Of a stretch of 64,000 bases of DNA, positions 52,201 to 60,497 are shown piece after piece. Both the position numbers and the translations under genes were made by a program. Every line of letters starts with the position of its first letter. Position 1 is the stretch's first letter. The notes beneath the pieces were generated by a model that was not told where the DNA came from, did not search any database, and saw only the letters and a program-made list of their open reading frames with translations. This DNA is from Methylorubrum populi (GTDB lineage Bacteria; Pseudomonadota; Alphaproteobacteria; Rhizobiales; Beijerinckiaceae), in NCBI GenBank assembly GCA_036946625.1, contig JAQIIU010000002.1, positions 930,001 to 994,000 on the forward strand, in the 5' to 3' direction.

Positions 52201-53469
52201 ATGGGCGCGTTCACCCTGACCCCGAACGTCGCGACCTGGAGCATCGCCGCGCTGGCGACCCTCGGCGTGATCCTGCGCCCCTTCGCCTGGCCCGAGGCGA
52301 TCTGGGCGGCCCTGGGCGCCGTGCTCCTGGTCGTGCTCGGCCTGATGCCCTGGCCGGTCGCGCTGGAGGGCGCGGCCAAGGGGACCGATGTCTACCTGTT
52401 CCTCGTCGGCATGATGCTGCTCTCCGAGGTCGCCCGGAAGGAGGGTCTGTTCGACTGGCTCGCCGCCCACGCGGTGCGGGCCGCGCGGGGCTCGGCGACG
52501 CGGCTGTTTCTTCTCGTCTACCTCGTCGGCACGGTGGTGACGGTGTTCCTCTCGAACGACGCCTGCGCGGTCGTGCTGACGCCGGCCGTCTTCGCCGCCA
52601 CGAGGGCCGCCGGGGTGAAGCGGCCGCTGCCCTACCTGTTCGTCTGCGCCTTCATCGCCAACGCGGCGAGCTTCGTCCTGCCGATCTCGAACCCGGCCAA
52701 TCTCGTCGTCTTCGCCGAGCACATGCCGCCGCTGGGCCGATGGCTCGCGACCTTCACCCTGCCCTCCGTGCTCGCCATCGTCGCGACCTACGTCGCCCTG
52801 CGCCTGACCCAGAACGGCCGGCTGAAGGGCGAGACGGTCGCGACCGATGTCGAGACGCCCGGCCTCGGGTTCGGCGGCACGGTCGCCGGCCTCGGCATCG
52901 TCGCCACCGGCGCGGCCCTGATCGGCGCCTCGGCCGCCGGGATCGAACTCGGCCTGCCGACCTTCCTCGCCGGCCTCGCCACCACGCTCGTCGTGCTCCT
53001 GATCAACCGGGGCGGCCTCGTGGAGGTCGTCAGGGACGTGTCCTGGGGCGTGCTGCCGCTGGTCGCCGGGCTGTTCGTCCTGGTCGAGGCCCTGGAGAAG
53101 ACCGGCGTGCTGGGGATGCTCGCCGACCTGCTGAAGCGCGCCGCGCAAGCCGATCCCGCCGCCACCGCCTGGGCCGGGGGCGCCCTCGTCGCGTTCGGTG
53201 CGAACCTCGTGAACAACCTGCCGGCGGGGCTGCTCGCCGGGGCGGCGGTGCAGGCCGCCCATGCCCAGGAGAAAGTCGCCGGCGCGATCCTGATCGGGGT
53301 CGATCTCGGGCCCAACCTCTCGGTCACGGGCTCGCTTGCCACGATCCTCTGGCTCACCGCGATCCGGCGCGAGGGCCAGGACGTGTCCGCCTGGAGCTTC
53401 CTCAAGCTCGGGCTGCTCGTGATGCCGCCGGCCCTCGTCCTGGCGCTCGGCGCCCTGATCCTCGTCTGA
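52201..53469 (+). CDS. ArsB/SLC13-like membrane permease
   Basis: 422 residues with about 11 membrane segments. Features of the ArsB/NhaD (ion transporter) family: FLSNDACAVVLTPAV, FVLPISNPANLVVF, VNNLPAGLLAG and GVDLGPNLSVTGSLATILWL, the two inverted helix-loop repeats. Family members export arsenite or antimonite. No arsR or arsC is beside it, so substrate assignment is from family resemblance alone. ATG 52201 follows GAAGGAAA. Confidence 0.8.
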   Translation: MGAFTLTPNVATWSIAALATLGVILRPFAWPEAIWAALGAVLLVVLGLMPWPVALEGAAKGTDVYLFLVGMMLLSEVARKEGLFDWLAAHAVRAARGSATRLFLLVYLVGTVVTVFLSNDACAVVLTPAVFAATRAAGVKRPLPYLFVCAFIANAASFVLPISNPANLVVFAEHMPPLGRWLATFTLPSVLAIVATYVALRLTQNGRLKGETVATDVETPGLGFGGTVAGLGIVATGAALIGASAAGIELGLPTFLAGLATTLVVLLINRGGLVEVVRDVSWGVLPLVAGLFVLVEALEKTGVLGMLADLLKRAAQADPAATAWAGGALVAFGANLVNNLPAGLLAGAAVQAAHAQEKVAGAILIGVDLGPNLSVTGSLATILWLTAIRREGQDVSAWSFLKLGLLVMPPALVLALGALILV

Positions 53470-53503
53470 TCCCCGACCTCGCCCGATCCGGAGACGCGCC
53501 CCC

Positions 53504-54445
53504 GTGACCGCCGCCCTGCTCTATCCCTTCATCATCGTGGCCGGCGCGCTCCAGGCGCTCGGCAATTCCATGAACGCGCAACTGCGCGGGCGCCTGGTCA
53601 ACCCGTTCCTGGCGGCCGCCGTCTCGTTCCTGCCGATCGTCTTCGTCTTCGCGACGCTGTTCCTGGTGATGCCGACGCCCCTGCCGAGCCTCGACACGCT
53701 GGCGAAGATGCCCTGGTACGCGCCGCTCGGGGGCGTGGCCGGTGCGGTCGCGGTGTTCGGCGGCCTCGCCTTCGTCGACAAGGTCGGCGCCGGCCCGTTC
53801 AACGGCCTGACGCTGACCGCCAACATCCTGACCTCGCTGGCGATGGATTCCCTCGGCCTGTTCGGCCTGCCGGGCGGCGGCTTCAAGCCGATGCCCTGGC
53901 TCGGCGGCCTGCTGATGGCGGTCGGCGTGACCTTCATCGCCCGCGTCACGCCCGACAAGGGGGATGCGGGCGGCGAGACGAAGGATTCCGGCCACGGCCT
54001 CAACCCGCGCCTGCTCTACCCCTTCATCGTCGTCGCCGGCGCGCTCCAGGCGATCGGCGTGGTGTGGAACGCGCAGTTGCGCGGCGCCCTGGTCAATCCG
54101 TGGCTCGCGGCCCTGGTCTCGTTCCTGCCGGTGGTGTTCGTCTTCGTGCTGGTCTTCCTGCTGCGACCGAAGCCGCTGCCGCAGCGCACGGACATCGAAG
54201 GGGTGCGCTGGTGGATGCCGCTCGCAGGCCTCGCCGGTGCGGTGGCGGTGTTCGCGGGCCTGCTCCTCGTCGACAAGGTCGGCGCAGGCGCCTTCAACGG
54301 GCTCCTGATCACCGCCAACCTCCTGACCTCGGTGGCGCTGGACCATTTCGGCTGGGTCGGCATGAAGCAGGTGAGGGCCGGCGCATCGCGGTTGGGCGGA
54401 GCGGCCCTGATGGTGGCCGGGATCGTCCTGATCTCGCTGTTCTGA
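53504..54445 (+). CDS. DMT-superfamily transporter, duplicated DUF606/YdcZ domain
   Basis: 313 residues from GTG 53504. Two tandem copies of a five-helix domain: residues about 4-148 and about 166-311. Each begins LLYPFI.VAGALQA.G...NAQLRG.LVNP..AA.VSFLP.VFVF and later has GAVAVF.GL..VDKVGAG.FNGL..TAN.LTS.A.D. Most relatives have only one copy (~150 aa) and work as dimers, so this is a fused dimer. It starts 35 bp after the permease and may share its promoter. Substrate unknown. Confidence 0.85.
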   Translation: MTAALLYPFIIVAGALQALGNSMNAQLRGRLVNPFLAAAVSFLPIVFVFATLFLVMPTPLPSLDTLAKMPWYAPLGGVAGAVAVFGGLAFVDKVGAGPFNGLTLTANILTSLAMDSLGLFGLPGGGFKPMPWLGGLLMAVGVTFIARVTPDKGDAGGETKDSGHGLNPRLLYPFIVVAGALQAIGVVWNAQLRGALVNPWLAALVSFLPVVFVFVLVFLLRPKPLPQRTDIEGVRWWMPLAGLAGAVAVFAGLLLVDKVGAGAFNGLLITANLLTSVALDHFGWVGMKQVRAGASRLGGAALMVAGIVLISLF

Positions 54446-54479
54446 CGGTAACAGGTCAAAGTGCATAACACGATCCAGG

Positions 54480-54575
54480 GCATCGTCCCGAAAGGGGGTC
54501 TCCGGCTTTCGGAAGAGGACGATGCAAAAGCAAGAACCGAGAGCATCGTCCTGGAGCCGATTCCCAGGACGATGC
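54480..54575. terminator. Paired hairpins sharing GCATCGTCC, between convergent genes
   Basis: Hairpin 1: GCATCGTCC...GGACGATGC (54480-54488, 54517-54525) with inner CCGAAAG/CTTTCGG. Hairpin 2: GCATCGTCCTGG/CCAGGACGATGC (54543-54554, 54564-54575). Both share the GCATCGTCC end, like a pair of extragenic repeat units. They fill the gap between the convergent transporter and porin genes and probably act as a bidirectional terminator. Confidence 0.6.
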
Positions 54576-54576
54576 G

Positions 54577-56073
54577 CTAGAGGCTGCCCGGTCCCTTCGC
54601 CATGCCGGCGAGGGTGAAGAGATCGACCGAGAACTTCGCGCCGCCGACGAAGGCGTCCGGCGTGTTCTTCGTCCGGAAGGGGAAGCGGGTGTTGTCGGGG
54701 TTGATGATGTACTGAAGGTTCGGCGTCAGGCGGGCCGCCGGGGTGATCTGGATGCCGTAGTTGAGTTCCAGCATCACCTGCTGGGTCGCCACATCGCGCG
54801 GATCGAGGCCGAGCGAGGCGCGCGCCGCCCGGACGTTGGCGAGACCGTCCGAGGAGAACTTCTGGGTCGAGATCACGAAGCCCGCCGTGTCGTAGGGCCG
54901 GCCCGCGAAGGTGCCGGTCAGGATCGCGCCGCCCTCCAGGTAGTAATCGTGGGTCTGCCGGCCTTCGGTCGCCTTCATCGCCACGCCGAACAGCGTCAGC
55001 CCCTGCGGAGCCGCCGGATCGGGCCGCCAGACCATCTGGTCGAACCGGGCGTAGATCGCGGATCGCCCGAAGCGGGTCAGCGGATCGCCGCCGCTGAAGA
55101 CGAGCGGACGCCCGGCGGCATTCAGCACCGGGTCGGCATAGTCCGACCGATCGACGATGGCGCCGAGGCCGTAGTTGCGCGGCAGCGGATCGTTGGCGAG
55201 CGTGGTCGAGTAGCCGAGTTCGAGCGGGATCACCACGCCGGTGGCGCCGCGGGTCGACCAGTCGATCCCGTTGTCGATCAGCCGCTGCGTGTGCGGGTTC
55301 ACCTCGTAGGCGCCGACATGCAGGAAGACGCGATCGGTGAACCAAGCCTTGGCATGCGCTCCCCAGGTCGAGATCGGCCAGAAGGTGAAGTTGGTGGTCT
55401 TGAAGGCGAAGACCGGGCTGCCGCAGGTCGCGTTGTTCTGGAAGTTGCAGTAGATCGGCGAGGACAGAAAGTTGATGTTGGCGCCGAGCCGGCCGAACTC
55501 GATGTCGAGCCGGTCGTCGAACAGCTTCTGCTGGTAGCTCAGCAGCGTCAGGCGGGCGGTCTGGCCGCCGCCGTAGATTTCCTGCACGCTGGTGTCGTTG
55601 CCGATGAAATCGTTCGACAGGCTGCGGCCGTGCCGCTGCGTCACGAGGGTGTGGAGCGAGCCGCCCTCGATGCCGGCCAGGCGGCCGAGATCGGCGTCGA
55701 TGCCGAACAGGATCTGCCCGGTATACGCGCTTCCCTGGCGGATGCCGCCGATCGGATTGATCGCGGATTGGCTGGTGTAGTTCAGGATGAACGTGAGGCC
55801 GTTGCCGAGATCGAACGTTCCGGGCAGCAGGGTCGGCGGCCTCGCGGTGTTGCCCCGAACTTCGGCCGCGCGCGCGGCGCCGCGCCTGAACTGGCGGTTC
55901 GGTGCCCTTGCACCCACGGATGGCCGCAGGGGGGCCGGACGCAGCCGCGCCGGCTCCGCCGATGGCCGCAAGCTGCCGGGGGCAGGCGTCTCGGCCGGTG
56001 TCTGTGCCTGTGCCGCGCTTGCGGCGAGGATGGCGAAGAAGGCGATAGCCCCACGGATCGACGATATGGTCAT
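54577..56073 (-). CDS. OprB-family carbohydrate porin
   Basis: About 498 residues from ATG 56073 (GGGGGAG before it), with a signal peptide (MTISSIRGAIAFFAILAASAAQAQ). Pro-rich linker to about 90; then the OprB barrel: LGNGLTFILNYTSQSAINPIGGIRQGSAYTGQILFGIDADLGRLAG, FEFGRLGAN-type strands, and LNYGIQITPAARLTPNLQYIINPDNTRFPFRTKNT near the end. It lets sugars into the periplasm and suits the adjacent sugar-oxidation genes. It has its own leader; AT-rich promoter sequence is upstream. Confidence 0.88.
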   Translation of the reverse strand: MTISSIRGAIAFFAILAASAAQAQTPAETPAPGSLRPSAEPARLRPAPLRPSVGARAPNRQFRRGAARAAEVRGNTARPPTLLPGTFDLGNGLTFILNYTSQSAINPIGGIRQGSAYTGQILFGIDADLGRLAGIEGGSLHTLVTQRHGRSLSNDFIGNDTSVQEIYGGGQTARLTLLSYQQKLFDDRLDIEFGRLGANINFLSSPIYCNFQNNATCGSPVFAFKTTNFTFWPISTWGAHAKAWFTDRVFLHVGAYEVNPHTQRLIDNGIDWSTRGATGVVIPLELGYSTTLANDPLPRNYGLGAIVDRSDYADPVLNAAGRPLVFSGGDPLTRFGRSAIYARFDQMVWRPDPAAPQGLTLFGVAMKATEGRQTHDYYLEGGAILTGTFAGRPYDTAGFVISTQKFSSDGLANVRAARASLGLDPRDVATQQVMLELNYGIQITPAARLTPNLQYIINPDNTRFPFRTKNTPDAFVGGAKFSVDLFTLAGMAKGPGSL

Positions 56074-56189
56074 GGTCACTCCCCCGAGGGGGTGCGGCCG
56101 TTGTCGGCTCTTTTGCATCACCGCCTCGACAACACTGGCAAGATTGAGGTAAATATCTGTTTTTTATCGTGAAAAATCTGCTTTATCTC
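56074..56189 (-). promoter_or_regulatory. AT-rich promoter region of the porin gene
   Basis: The 60 bp at about 56125-56190 are AT-rich (TATCTGTTTTTTATCGTG) against a GC-rich background and lie upstream of the porin start at 56073. A likely promoter zone; -35 and -10 boxes are not assigned with confidence. Confidence 0.3.
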
Positions 56190-56342
56190 AGAGCCTGTTT
56201 GACCGGCCGCCGTGTCTTCGTCAGGCAACGGCAAGGCGAGAGGAAGGTCCTACTCCCATCCTGAACCCTCATCCTTCGAGGCCGCTCACGCGGCACCTCA
56301 GGATGAGGGGCGAGAGGGGATCACTGCAGTCAAACAGGCTCT
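56190..56342. repeat. MITE-like repeat, copy 1 (153 bp)
   Basis: Inverted ends AGAGCCTGTTTGA (56190-56202) and TCAAACAGGCTCT (56330-56342) are perfect complements. Inside are GTGTCTTCG.CAGGCAACGGCAAGGCGAGA and CTCATCCT-type segments also found in copy 2 (60134-60253). TCA flanks both GAGCC ends. No coding capacity. A non-autonomous element or extragenic repeat. Confidence 0.75.
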
Positions 56343-56381
56343 CAGTCGGTCCATCGAATCGATTGATCCGTTTCATCGATC

Positions 56382-57320
56382 TTACGTGTCCTCGAACGCA
56401 GCGACGCTGCGGCGCCGTTCGCGCAGGAAGGCGTCGGCGACGTGGATCAGGGGGCGCAGATCGACGTCGCTCTCGCCCGTCCGCACCAGTTCGGCGAACC
56501 GGTCGTAGAGGCCGCGATACTCGCCCTCCGGCTCGAGCACCTGCGCCACGCCGTCGACGGTGAGGCGGCTGCCGCCCTCGGACAGGAGCAGGATGCCGTC
56601 CTCGGCCTCGACCCGGATGTCCCAGGTCTGGGGGCCGGTCTGGCGCCAGTCGAATTCCCCGCGGATCGGTGTTCCCTCGGCATCCGCGAAGGTCAGTTCC
56701 GCGGCGACCGGCGCCTGACGGTTCTCCGGCACGGAGAGCACCGCATCGGTGAGGAAGAAGGGCGGCAGGACGTGGGTGGCGATCGACAGGGCGTTGATGC
56801 CCGGATCGAACACGCCCATCCCGCCGGGCTCCCAGATCCAGTCCTGGCCTGGATGCCAGTGCCGCACATCCTCCTTCCAGGCGATCGTGACCGCGCGGAT
56901 GCGGCGGGTCGCGAGCCAGCGCCGTGCCGGCTCGACGCCCGGCGCGCAGCGGGAGTGCCAGCTCGCGAACAGGCTGACGCCGTTCGCCCGCGCGGCGTCG
57001 CGCAGGAGTTCCACCTCGGCCAGCGTCGCGCCGGGCGGCTTCTCCAGGAAGACGTGCCGTCCGGCCTCGATCGCCGTGCGCGCCGCCGCGAAGCGGACCT
57101 GCGGCGGCTGGCACATGGCGACCGCATCGAGCAGGACCGGCGCGGCCAGCATCGCGTCGAGGGTGGGGTAGTTCGGTACCGCGTCGAGCCCGGCGTTGCG
57201 GCTCGCCACGGCCGCGAGGGTGAAGTCGGGCGAGGCGGCGATGACCGGCAGGTGCTGGTCCCGGGCGATCTTGCCGAGTCCCACCAGCCCGATGCGGATC
57301 GGCGTCGCGAGAGCCGCCAT
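56382..57320 (-). CDS. Gfo/Idh/MocA oxidoreductase, probable galactose/arabinose 1-dehydrogenase
   Basis: 312 residues. N-terminal Rossmann fold (IGLVGLGKIARDQHLPVIA, about 8-27), the EKPPG motif (about 97-101) and the Gfo/Idh C-terminal domain (WKEDVRHWHPGQDWIWEPGGMGVFDPGINALSIATH). It resembles Gal-type D-galactose 1-dehydrogenases that oxidise the sugar to the lactone with NAD(P)+. Operon: it follows AraD1 with a 2-bp gap on the minus strand. Substrate (arabinose versus galactose) cannot be told. Confidence 0.8.
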   Translation of the reverse strand: MAALATPIRIGLVGLGKIARDQHLPVIAASPDFTLAAVASRNAGLDAVPNYPTLDAMLAAPVLLDAVAMCQPPQVRFAAARTAIEAGRHVFLEKPPGATLAEVELLRDAARANGVSLFASWHSRCAPGVEPARRWLATRRIRAVTIAWKEDVRHWHPGQDWIWEPGGMGVFDPGINALSIATHVLPPFFLTDAVLSVPENRQAPVAAELTFADAEGTPIRGEFDWRQTGPQTWDIRVEAEDGILLLSEGGSRLTVDGVAQVLEPEGEYRGLYDRFAELVRTGESDVDLRPLIHVADAFLRERRRSVAAFEDT

Positions 57321-57322
57321 GG

Positions 57323-58303
57323 TCACAGGCTCCTCACGGCCACGGCGGCTTCGGGGGCGACGGAGAGGGGGTTGCGCAGCGTCAGGGCGAAGGGCGCCGC
57401 CTCGATCTCGAACACGTCGCCGGGCCGCGTCGTCACGCCCTCGCTGAAGGACAGGGTGGCCGTGCCGAAGAAGTGGACGTGCAGGTCGCCGGGCCGGCGG
57501 TGGGCGGCATACTTGAAGTGATGGTGTTCCAGGTTGGCGATGGTGTGGGACATGTTCGCCTCGCCCGAGAGGAACGACTTCTCCCATAGCACCGCGCCGT
57601 CGCGCAGGATGCGGCTGGTGCCGCGCAGGTCCGGCGGCAGCGCGCCGAGCCGGAGTTCCGGGCCCAGCGCCGCCGGGCGAAGCTTGGAGTGGGCGAGCCA
57701 GAGGTAGTTCCCGCGCTCGGTGACGTGATCGGAGAACTCGTTGGCCAGGGCGAAGCCGAGGCGGACCGGCCGGCCCGCTGCATCGATCAGGTAGATGCCT
57801 GCGATCTCCGGCTCCTCGCCGCCGTCGAGGCCGAAGGCCGGCGAGACCAGAGGCTCGCCGGAGGCGACGAGGCCGGTGCCGTCCCCCTTGTAGAACCACT
57901 CGGGCTGGACCCCGATCGTTCCGGGCGCCGGCTTGCCGCCCTCGACGCCCATCAGGAACATCCGCATGGAATCGGTCGGAGCCGGGTTCTCGGCGACCGC
58001 GCGGTGCATCTGGTTGCGCCCCTCGGCGGAGCCGAGATGGGTCAACCCGGTGCCGCTCAGGAGCAGGTGCGCCGGATCCGGATGGTCGATCGGCGGCAGC
58101 AGCGTCACCGCGTCGAGATCGACCGTGCCGCCGAACCCGGCCGCCGCGGCGGCCGCGGCGAGGTCGTGCCCGGCCGCCAGCGCGGCCTGCGCCAGGGCCA
58201 GGACGCTGGTGACGCCGATCACCGTGCGCGCCCGATCTCCGGCCAGGGCGGCGACCCCGCGCCGACCGTCCGACAGGCGATATTGTATGAGTGACGAGAC
58301 CAT
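57323..58303 (-). CDS. AraD1/GguC family protein (FAH superfamily)
   Basis: 326 residues from ATG 58303. FAH-type hydratase/dehydratase fold with HLLLSGTGLTHLGSAEGRN, GVQPEWFYKGDGTGLVASGEPL, GDGGEEPEIAGIYLID and FALANEFSDH. AraD1-group enzymes dehydrate 2-keto-3-deoxy-L-arabinonate to 2-oxoglutarate semialdehyde. Next to a semialdehyde dehydrogenase (58363) and a sugar-acid dehydratase (61300), so the assignment to the oxidative L-arabinose pathway is well supported by context. Confidence 0.8.
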   Translation of the reverse strand: MVSSLIQYRLSDGRRGVAALAGDRARTVIGVTSVLALAQAALAAGHDLAAAAAAAGFGGTVDLDAVTLLPPIDHPDPAHLLLSGTGLTHLGSAEGRNQMHRAVAENPAPTDSMRMFLMGVEGGKPAPGTIGVQPEWFYKGDGTGLVASGEPLVSPAFGLDGGEEPEIAGIYLIDAAGRPVRLGFALANEFSDHVTERGNYLWLAHSKLRPAALGPELRLGALPPDLRGTSRILRDGAVLWEKSFLSGEANMSHTIANLEHHHFKYAAHRRPGDLHVHFFGTATLSFSEGVTTRPGDVFEIEAAPFALTLRNPLSVAPEAAVAVRSL

Positions 58304-58362
58304 GCCGTTCCTCCCGGCGCCGATCCTCGTGGGAGCCGGCTGCTCTGTCTGGTGGCGCCCGG

Positions 58363-59949
58363 TCAGTCCGAGGCCGAGTGCAGGGCGCCGTCGATGCGTC
58401 GGGCGAGGTGCCAGGGGTTGCCGCTGCGGAGAGGGGCGGGCAGCAGCGCGTCGGGCAGATCCTGATAGCAGACGGGCCGCAGGAAGCGCTCGATCGCCAG
58501 GGTGCCGACCGAGGTGGTACGCCCGTCCGAGGTCGCCGGGAACGGGCCGCCATGCACCATCGCCGGCGCGACCTCGACGCCGGTCGGCCATCCGTTGGCG
58601 AGGACGCGCCCGGCCTTGCGGGCGAGCAGCGGAACCAGCCCTGCGGCGTCGGGCCCGTCAGCCGGGTCGAGGTGCAGGGTCGCGGTGAGCTGCCCTTCGA
58701 GGGACTCGATCACCCGCACCATCTCGGCCCTGTCGGCGGCGGCGATCAGGATCGCGGCGGGGCCGAACATCTCCTCCGCAAGCGCCGGCTCGGCGAGGAA
58801 GCGGGCCGCATCGGTGCGGAACAGGGCGGTCGGCGCCCGACCCGGGCCGCCCTCGCTGCGCGCCAGCGTGACGACGCCGTCGCGGGCCGCCATCGCATCC
58901 ACGGCCTCCGTGAAGCGGTCGTGGATGCCGGGCGTCAGCATCCCGTGCGGCGCGGTGGCCCGCAGGGCTTCCCCGGCGGCGCCCGCGAAGGCGTCGAGGT
59001 CCGGCCCGGCGAGCCCGATCAGCAGGCCCGGATTGGTGCAGAACTGCCCCGCCCCAAGGGTCAGGGACCGGACGAAGGCGGCCCCGAGGTCGCTCGCCCG
59101 CGCCCGCAGGGCGGCGGGCATCAGGATGACCGGGTTGACCGCGCTCATCTCGGCGTAGACCGGGATCGGCTCCGGACGCTGCGCGGCCACCCGCATCAGC
59201 GCGAGACCGCCCGAGCGCGACCCGGTGAAGCCGACGGCCCTGATGCGCGGATCGGCGACCAGGGCCGTGCCGAGCGCCTGCGACGGTCCCGGCAGGTAGG
59301 AGAACACGCCCTCGTGCAGGTCGAGGGCGGCCACCGCGGCGCGGACCGCGCGCGCCACCCTCTCGCCGGTTCCGGGATGGGCCGGATGCCCCTTGACCAC
59401 GACCGGGCAGCCGGCTGCCAGGGCCGAGGCGGTGTCGCCCCCGGCCACCGAGAAGGCGAGAGGGAAGTTCGAGGCGCCGAACACGGCAACGGGGCCGAGC
59501 GCCACATGACGGCGGCGCAGGTCCGGCCGCGGCAGCGGCTGACGATCGGGCAGCGCGGCGTCGATCGTCGCGCGGACCCAATCGCCCGAACGCACGAGCC
59601 CGGCGAACTGTCGGAGTTGACCGAGGGTACGGGCACGCTCGCCCTCCAGGCGCGCTTGCGGCAGGCCGGTCTCGGCCTGTGCCCGCGCGATCAGGTCGGG
59701 GCCGAGATCGGCGATCGCCTCGGCGACGGCATCGAGGAAGCGGGCGCGCAGGGCGGGCTCCGTCTCGGAAAAGCGCGGAAAGGCTGCCTCTGCCAGGGCG
59801 CAGGCCCGCCCGACCTCGGCCGGGCCGGCCGCGGCGAAGGCGGGTTCGAGCGGCGCGCCCGTCGCGGCCTCCACGCCCCGGAACGTCTCCGCAGCCCGCA
59901 TCTCTTCCGCACCGATCAGGATCGAGCCCTCGACCAACGCTTTCTCCAT
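58363..59949 (-). CDS. NADP-dependent aldehyde dehydrogenase (alpha-ketoglutaric semialdehyde type)
   Basis: 528 residues, like the KGSADH class. Catalytic Cys in GAGQFCTNPG (about 305) and general-base Glu in YAEMSAVNPV (about 268). Cofactor loop FGASNFPLAFSVAGGDTASALAAGCPVVVKGHPAHPGTG (about 160-200). It oxidises 2-oxoglutarate semialdehyde to 2-oxoglutarate. First gene of the minus-strand triplet that ends with the sugar dehydrogenase; the AT-rich leader 59950-60000 probably holds its promoter. Confidence 0.85.
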   Translation of the reverse strand: MEKALVEGSILIGAEEMRAAETFRGVEAATGAPLEPAFAAAGPAEVGRACALAEAAFPRFSETEPALRARFLDAVAEAIADLGPDLIARAQAETGLPQARLEGERARTLGQLRQFAGLVRSGDWVRATIDAALPDRQPLPRPDLRRRHVALGPVAVFGASNFPLAFSVAGGDTASALAAGCPVVVKGHPAHPGTGERVARAVRAAVAALDLHEGVFSYLPGPSQALGTALVADPRIRAVGFTGSRSGGLALMRVAAQRPEPIPVYAEMSAVNPVILMPAALRARASDLGAAFVRSLTLGAGQFCTNPGLLIGLAGPDLDAFAGAAGEALRATAPHGMLTPGIHDRFTEAVDAMAARDGVVTLARSEGGPGRAPTALFRTDAARFLAEPALAEEMFGPAAILIAAADRAEMVRVIESLEGQLTATLHLDPADGPDAAGLVPLLARKAGRVLANGWPTGVEVAPAMVHGGPFPATSDGRTTSVGTLAIERFLRPVCYQDLPDALLPAPLRSGNPWHLARRIDGALHSASD

Positions 59950-60015
59950 TTCATTTACTCAGACAATTAAATTAGATCGATTCGCCGCATTCCGCAAGCG
60001 CCGTGCACTCGCGCT

Positions 60016-60046
60016 CCAGGGCCATCGCTTCAAGCGATGGCCCTGG
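60016..60046 (+). repeat. 31-bp perfect palindrome followed by T-run and tandem repeat
   Basis: Arms CCAGGGCCATCGCTT (60016-60030) and AAGCGATGGCCCTGG (60032-60046) are exact complements around a single C. TTTTCTT follows, then GGTTTTCTTGGCCAG is repeated twice (60045-60059, 60060-60074). It has the shape of an intrinsic terminator on the + strand, but no + strand gene ends here; it is more likely an extragenic repeat. Confidence 0.7.
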
Positions 60047-60133
60047 TTTTCTTGGCCAGGGTTTTCTTGGCCAGCCTCGGTCGCCGGCGCCGGCTTCCGC
60101 GGGCTCAGGCTTTCGCTCCGCTCGATGCTTCTC

Positions 60134-60253
60134 AGAGCCTGTTTGACCGGCCGACGTGTCTTCGCCAGGCAACGGCAAGGCGAGAAGGCCATGCTCCCAT
60201 CCCCACCCTCATCCTGAGGGGAGAGATGGGATCACCGCAGTCGAACAGGCTCT
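60134..60253. repeat. MITE-like repeat, copy 2 (120 bp)
   Basis: Ends AGAGCCTGTTTGA (60134-60146) and TCGAACAGGCTCT (60241-60253). The internal sequence matches copy 1 at GTGTCTTCGCCAGGCAACGG and the CTCATCCTGAGGGGAGAG-like part. Shorter than copy 1 by 33 bp because part of the middle is missing. The two copies flank the three-gene sugar operon. Confidence 0.75.
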
Positions 60254-60497
60254 CAGGACCATGGTCCTGAGAAGCCCGCTCCGCGCGGCGCGCTTGGTCG
60301 TGTCCCTTGGCGCCGCGAAGCCGCTCAGGCGGCTTCGAGCGATGGCCCTGATTCGCGCTCCCGCTCAGCCCAAGGCGGTATCCGTTTTGCGCGCCTGCAA
60401 AGGGCAGCTATTGTCTCTCGAACCTTGTCTCTCGGGCCGTGAGGGTCAGGGACGGGCTCGGATCGCAGCCGCAACAATGCCGGGGGGAGGAGAACGG

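Larger units (their letters stand above)
59950..60497. promoter_or_regulatory. Divergent control region, rich in repeats (548 bp)
   Basis: Between the aldehyde dehydrogenase (minus) and the GntR gene (plus). Bases 59950-60000 are AT-rich (CAGACAATTAAATTAGATC) and are the likely dehydrogenase promoter and regulator site. The rest is made of a 31-bp palindrome (60016-60046), a 15-bp tandem repeat (60045-60074), MITE copy 2 (60134-60253) and a partial copy of the palindrome arm (AGCGATGGCCCTG near 60338-60350). No gene. Confidence 0.55.

Noticed and set aside
50163..52379. 738-residue minus-strand open frame
   Set aside because: Covers the AraC-type gene and an intergenic region in antisense; low-complexity Arg/Ala/Gly sequence.
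53402..55345. 647-residue minus-strand open frame
   Set aside because: Runs antisense to the transporter and out of frame with the porin; no family-like segments.
58291..59970. 559-residue plus-strand open frame
   Set aside because: Shadow of the aldehyde dehydrogenase, which has clear catalytic motifs.
60045..60074. Tandem 15-bp repeat as a variable-number locus
   Set aside because: Only two copies; too few to claim length variation.
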